Positions 7,696 through 9,281 of a stretch of DNA of 9,281 bases are shown piece after piece. The position numbers and the translations under genes are program-made. Below the pieces are notes generated by a model, which had not been told where the DNA came from, did no database searches, and worked only from the letters and a program-made list of their open reading frames with translations. This DNA is from Treponema sp. (GTDB lineage Bacteria > Spirochaetota > Spirochaetia > Treponematales > Treponemataceae): NCBI GenBank assembly GCA_016290335.1, contig JAEETM010000109.1, forward strand, positions 1 to 9,281. The letters run 5' to 3'. Numbering within the stretch: position 1 is the first letter of the stretch; the number at the start of each line of letters is the position of its first letter.

Positions 7696-8376
7696 TCATT
7701 TAGGTACTTTTACCATTACCTTAGCGTGACGAATAACTCTGTCCTTCAGTTTGTATCCCTTAAGATAAACCTGAGCCAGAGTTTCCTTTTCAGCTCCTTC
7801 ATCTTCCATACGGCCAATAGCTTCGTGTTCGTCAGGATTGAACTCATCACCTTCGGCACCGTAACCTACAAGTCCGTATTTATCTTCCAGCATCTTAACA
7901 AGATTGCTGTTTATCATTTTAATACCATCTGCAATTGATTTTGGATCTGTTGCGGTGGCGGCTGCATCAACAGTTCTGTCAAAGTTATCAAGACTGTCGA
8001 GCAAATCTGCAAGCAGAGCGGAATTGGCATAATCGTAAGTTTCCTGCTTTTCTTTAATCATTCGCTTGCGGTAATTGTCAAAATCTGCTGCACGTCGTAA
8101 AAGCTGGTCTTTTAAATCAGCATTTTCTGCTTCAAGTTTTGCAATTTTTTCTTCGGGAGTTTCTTCTTTTTCTTCTGATTTTGATTCTCCCTCAGTGTTT
8201 TCTGAGGATTCTTCGCTGTTTGAATCTTCAGCTTTCTGTTCTGATTCAGAAGAAGCTTTTTCTGCGGCCCCGCCTTCTGCAGCTTCGCCGTCTTTTAAGG
8301 TATCATTTTCGGCATTTGATTCTGCCTTTACCTTCTGTGTTTCTTCTGTCTCGTTTTTCTGATTTTCCTTAGACAT
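7696..8376 (-). CDS. grpE: Nucleotide exchange factor GrpE, 226 aa
   Basis: Cytosolic dimer that opens DnaK's nucleotide pocket to release ADP. Residues 1 to about 73 are a Glu/Ser/Lys-rich, low-complexity and probably disordered extension, longer than in E. coli GrpE. The long coiled-coil helix begins near EEKIAKLEAENADLKDQL (75-92). The C-terminal head carries the family signature: FNPDEHEAIGRM at 179-190, then KGYKLKDRVIRHAKVMV at 206-222. The ATG at 8376 has AAGGA at 8388-8384, 7 bases upstream. The gene heads the grpE-dnaK-dnaJ group. No hrcA lies between it and the preceding pseudouridine synthase gene. Confidence 0.97.
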   Translation of the reverse strand: MSKENQKNETEETQKVKAESNAENDTLKDGEAAEGGAAEKASSESEQKAEDSNSEESSENTEGESKSEEKEETPEEKIAKLEAENADLKDQLLRRAADFDNYRKRMIKEKQETYDYANSALLADLLDSLDNFDRTVDAAATATDPKSIADGIKMINSNLVKMLEDKYGLVGYGAEGDEFNPDEHEAIGRMEDEGAEKETLAQVYLKGYKLKDRVIRHAKVMVKVPK

Positions 8377-8395
8377 CAGTAAATCCTTATAAAAT

Positions 8396-8443
8396 ATTAT
8401 ATATCTACGTTAAAAAATAATAATATTGAGATTAAATCGTCAA
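8396..8443 (-). promoter_or_regulatory. Candidate promoter region for grpE-dnaK-dnaJ
   Basis: Two overlapping possibilities, both sigma-70-like. The first is TTGACG (8443-8438) with TATTAT (8422-8417), spacing 15, shorter than ideal. The second is a perfect TATAAT (8401-8396), for which the box 17 bases upstream (ATTATT) is a poor -35. The first would give a leader of roughly 30 bases that includes the ribosome site. In DNA this AT-rich such matches are common, so the exact start site is uncertain. I see no CIRCE element (TTAGCACTC-N9-GAGTGCTAA). Confidence 0.35.
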
Positions 8444-8447
8444 TATT
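8422..8447. repeat. Imperfect inverted repeat upstream of grpE (operator or AT-rich bidirectional terminator)
   Basis: AATATTGA (8422-8429) is matched by TCAATATT (8440-8447). The 10 bases between continue the symmetry (GAT with ATC) apart from one extra G, giving about 11 pairs with a single-base bulge and a 3-base loop. A-rich and T-rich tracts flank it on both sides: T8 follows on the plus strand, ATTATTTTTT on the minus strand. It could end transcription of the upstream pseudouridine synthase gene, or be a repressor site, since it covers the TTGACG box of the candidate grpE promoter. Both readings fit; the stem has few G-C pairs. Confidence 0.5.
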
Positions 8448-8478
8448 TTTTTTAATTTTTTTATATTTTTGTGCGATT

Positions 8479-9281
8479 TTACAAAAAATCCGGTAAGCTT
8501 TTTACATTAAAATTGCAGGTATCGGACAGATTACAGGCAAGACGGCTTGAATGAAGATGGAGACGACTTGCTTTTTTCCCGCCGTACAGTTCGTCTCCAA
8601 GAATTGGAAAACCGGCTTCGCTCAAGTGAACACGAATCTGATGTGTGCGGCCTGTATACAAAGTACATTTAATAGAATAAAGCATTGTATTTCCGCATTT
8701 TTCTGCGGTCAGGACTTCAAAATCGGTTTTTGAATAAAGTCCGCCGTTTTCTTCCGGGAGTGAGCCCCATTTTCCAGCCTGTGATTTTCCGGTGATTCTT
8801 CCAATGTTTTTTTCTACAGTGAACTTGTAGCCGGGTGTGAGTGTGTGACGCAGATTCTGTTTCGACGAATCCTTTTGTGTGACCACAGCAATGTATTCTT
8901 TAATAAAACTGTGATTTTCGAACATTTCATGGATTTCTTTGTTTACGGCTCTTGTTTTTGTAAAGAGGATTACTCCGCTTGTTTCTCGGTCAAGCCTATG
9001 CATGATTCCTACATATGGAGGATTTCGGAGCTCCGGGTTGCGCTTCCAAAGATAGCGGACAACCGCATCGTGAAGGTTGTCTCTGTTTCCGGTAATAGTC
9101 TGTTCAACGGGAAAAAAGGCTGGCTTGTTTATAAAAATAAGATTGTCATTTTCAAAAAGTACATCATCATCAGAAACTTCAAAAGTGATGTCGTCCGGCT
9201 GCTTTTCGTAAAAAAACTTTTCCGGGTCAAACTCAACAGTAACAACAGATTTTCCGCGAAGCTCAAATGCAGGACGTACAA
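8479..9281 (-). CDS. RluA-family RNA pseudouridine synthase, 5' end cut by window
   Basis: The frame is open from the window edge to TAA at 8481-8479: 266 complete residues plus two bases of a split codon. The methionine at 9003 is internal, because conserved residues continue upstream of it. The enzyme isomerises specific uridines in rRNA or tRNA. The catalytic motif GIMHRLDRETSGVILFTKT is read from about 9012 downward, with the nucleophile Asp at 8991-8989. Upstream, DVLFENDNLIFINKP matches the usual start of the catalytic domain. The first visible residues (VRPAFELRGKSVVTVEF) look like the end of an S4 RNA-binding domain, suggesting an RluD/RluC-like layout with an N-terminal part missing. 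A later conserved block is LYTGRTHQIRVHLSEAGFPI. The exact target uridine cannot be told from sequence. It ends 102 bases before grpE and points the same way; the inverted repeat between them may separate the units. Confidence 0.93.
   Translation of the reverse strand, partial: VRPAFELRGKSVVTVEFDPEKFFYEKQPDDITFEVSDDDVLFENDNLIFINKPAFFPVEQTITGNRDNLHDAVVRYLWKRNPELRNPPYVGIMHRLDRETSGVILFTKTRAVNKEIHEMFENHSFIKEYIAVVTQKDSSKQNLRHTLTPGYKFTVEKNIGRITGKSQAGKWGSLPEENGGLYSKTDFEVLTAEKCGNTMLYSIKCTLYTGRTHQIRVHLSEAGFPILGDELYGGKKASRLHLHSSRLACNLSDTCNFNVKSLPDFL

Noticed and set aside
8377..8478. CIRCE operator or hrcA upstream of grpE
   Set aside because: No TTAGCACTC / GAGTGCTAA pair is present, and the upstream gene is a pseudouridine synthase.
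8479..9003. Starting the pseudouridine synthase at the ATG at 9003
   Set aside because: The conserved domain (VGI before MHRLD, and DVLFENDNLIFINKP further upstream) continues in frame to the window edge, so this Met is internal.
1..9281. tRNA, rRNA, CRISPR array, insertion sequence or phage genes
   Set aside because: I found no cloverleaf, regularly spaced repeats, transposase or phage-type frames; coding space is filled by the six genes described.

Overview
The window is AT-rich bacterial DNA. Every gene I can support lies on the minus strand, so transcription runs from high to low coordinates. The gene content and order (grpE, dnaK, dnaJ, then RsbU-type phosphatases and an RsbV-type STAS protein), plus small palindromic repeats in the spacers, suggest a spirochaete of the Treponema group. 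I recall a similar grpE-dnaK / rsbU-rsbV neighbourhood in Treponema pallidum. This placement is an inference; the sequence contains no 16S rRNA or other decisive marker.

Layout in order of transcription. (1) 9281-8479: the 3' part of an RluA-family RNA pseudouridine synthase whose start lies outside the window. (2) 8478-8377: an AT-only spacer with a long imperfect inverted repeat and promoter-like boxes. (3) 8376-4367: the complete Hsp70 system, grpE, dnaK and dnaJ. The two chaperone junctions each carry different palindromic elements. (4) 4366-4244: a 123-base spacer with a 10-bp tandem repeat and a possible weak promoter. (5) 4243-1: a tightly packed signalling unit of two membrane-anchored PP2C/SpoIIE-type serine phosphatases (1 base apart) and, 18 bases further on, a STAS-domain anti-anti-sigma-factor-like protein cut by the window edge.

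How the parts may work together. GrpE, DnaK and DnaJ form the protein-folding cycle. The two phosphatases have the architecture of environmental sensors: membrane segments, then a GAF-like or linker region, then a PP2C domain. The STAS protein has the conserved serine that such phosphatases dephosphorylate in partner-switching pathways. An RsbW-type kinase/anti-sigma factor, needed for a complete switch, is not in this window.

The main unusual material is non-coding: a pair of inverted 30-bp REP-like units with diverged but self-complementary stems between dnaK and dnaJ; two identical 22-bp palindromic repeats read in frame inside the larger phosphatase; a nested long hairpin between grpE and dnaK; and a glutamate in place of the first metal-binding aspartate in the larger phosphatase. 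There is no gene-free stretch above about 125 bases.
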